From an uncultured Clostridia bacterium (GTDB lineage Bacteria; Bacillota; Clostridia; Oscillospirales; Acutalibacteraceae), in the NCBI GenBank assembly GCA_946626015.1, contig CAMOTT010000116.1:1-6304 (forward strand): a DNA stretch of 6,304 nucleotides, written 5' to 3'. Both the position numbers and the translations under genes were made by a program. The notes under the pieces are model-generated. The model saw only the letters and a list, made by a program, of their open reading frames with translations, had not been told where the DNA came from and made no database searches. Position 1 is the first letter of the stretch. The number at the start of each line of letters is the position of its first letter. Below are positions 5,963 to 6,304 of the stretch, in pieces.

Positions 5963-5991
5963 TTGACAAACAGTCATAACGAGTATATCAT
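5963..5991 (+). promoter_or_regulatory. Near-consensus sigma-A promoter for the ABC transporter
   Basis: TTGACA (5963-5968) is a perfect -35 box; exactly 17 nt later TATCAT (5986-5991) matches the -10 consensus at five of six bases. Transcription should start near 5998, giving a leader of about 80 nt before ATG 6079. The strength suggests constitutive expression unless a regulator binds. CAAGG (5948-5952)/CCTTG (5961-5965) is a small inverted repeat touching the -35 box. Confidence 0.75.
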
Positions 5992-6016
5992 AATACCATA
6001 ATGGGAATTTTTCACA

Positions 6017-6034
6017 AAAACGCAGCGTCGTTTT
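6017..6034 (+). repeat. 6-bp inverted repeat in the ABC transporter leader
   Basis: AAAACG (6017-6022) and CGTTTT (6029-6034) flank the 6-nt CAGCGT about 20 nt after the predicted transcription start. It could be a short hairpin or an operator half-site pair. The following TTTT is part of the stem, and there is no separate long T-tract. Confidence 0.3.
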
Positions 6035-6078
6035 CTACGTTTGAAACATCTTAGGTACTTTATGTACGTGGAAAGGGA

Positions 6079-6304
6079 ATGAAGATATTGATAAAAAAGC
6101 TTGCTCAGTTTGCAAAGCGTGACGCAAAATTTGCCATACTTTGCCCTTTGATGATATTGGGCGAGGTGTTGCTGGAGGCGCGCCTGCCCTTCCTTGTTTC
6201 AAGAATAATTGACGAGGGCATTGAGACCGGCAACATTGATTTTGTTCTGCGTCAGGGTCTGATGATGATACTCATGGCTCTTGTCTCCCTGCTGTTCGGC
6301 GCCC
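6079..6304 (+). CDS. ABC exporter, N-terminal transmembrane part, 3' end outside window
   Basis: Only the first 75 codons are present, ending at the window edge, so no nucleotide-binding domain can be seen. The readable part has a short basic start (MKILIKKLAQFAKRDAKF), a first membrane segment at about residues 18-40 (AILCPLMILGEVLLEARLPFLV), the loop SRIIDEGIETGNIDFVLRQG (about 41-60) and a second membrane segment beginning LMMILMALVSLLFGA. The pattern of helix, P-F-L-V-S-x-I-I-D-x-G-I, then helix is typical of the fused membrane/ATPase half-transporters of the multidrug or lipid export type (ABC_membrane fold). Two such genes often follow each other as a heterodimer; that is inference here. 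ATG 6079 has AAAGGG only 1 nt upstream, too close. TTG 6088 (MIKKLAQF) has it 10 nt upstream and may be the true start. Substrate cannot be told. Confidence 0.8.
   Translation, partial: MKILIKKLAQFAKRDAKFAILCPLMILGEVLLEARLPFLVSRIIDEGIETGNIDFVLRQGLMMILMALVSLLFGA

Overview
The window looks like ordinary core chromosome of a low-to-mid GC Firmicute, most likely class Clostridia and probably the Oscillospiraceae/Ruminococcaceae group. The signs are a B. subtilis-like release factor 1 (VPETES and GGQ motifs), a DUF951/YyzM protein, a coaE-lytic transglycosylase pair, an M18 aminopeptidase of the clostridial ApeA kind, and an S1-domain protein whose N-terminus resembles one I recall from Oscillospiraceae. 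The lineage call is inference from recalled family resemblance, not from a search.

Layout. Positions 1-642 (minus strand) hold the first 214 codons of an S1 RNA-binding protein that runs off the left edge. Positions 643-828 are a divergent intergenic region with an extended -10 promoter (TATACA-17-TATAAT) firing rightward and a 9-bp inverted repeat at its predicted transcription start. From 829 to 5804 six genes lie head to tail on the plus strand: a DUF951 protein (yyzM-like), prfA, a Sua5-type threonylcarbamoyl-AMP synthase, coaE, a membrane-anchored lytic transglycosylase and an M18 aminopeptidase. Gaps are 3-60 nt, and one possible overlap exists. A strong rho-independent terminator at 5821-5853 closes the unit. 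Positions 5854-6078 are non-coding and carry a near-consensus sigma-A promoter (TTGACA-17-TATCAT) and a leader of about 80 nt. From 6079 to the right edge is the N-terminal membrane part of an ABC exporter.

How the genes fit together. The S1 protein, RF1 and the tRNA t6A enzyme all serve translation. CoaE completes coenzyme A synthesis, the transglycosylase remodels peptidoglycan, and the aminopeptidase recycles peptides. This is a housekeeping operon rather than a dedicated pathway. I found no phage, IS element, CRISPR, toxin-antitoxin or tRNA/rRNA.

I see no exotic system. The most interesting point is the start of the lytic transglycosylase. Its only standard start codon (GTG 3816) lacks a ribosome binding site and cuts off a basic N-terminus, while an AAGGAG site lies upstream of an in-frame ATA inside coaE. 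Smaller points are the dyad upstream of prfA and the inverted repeats next to both promoters.
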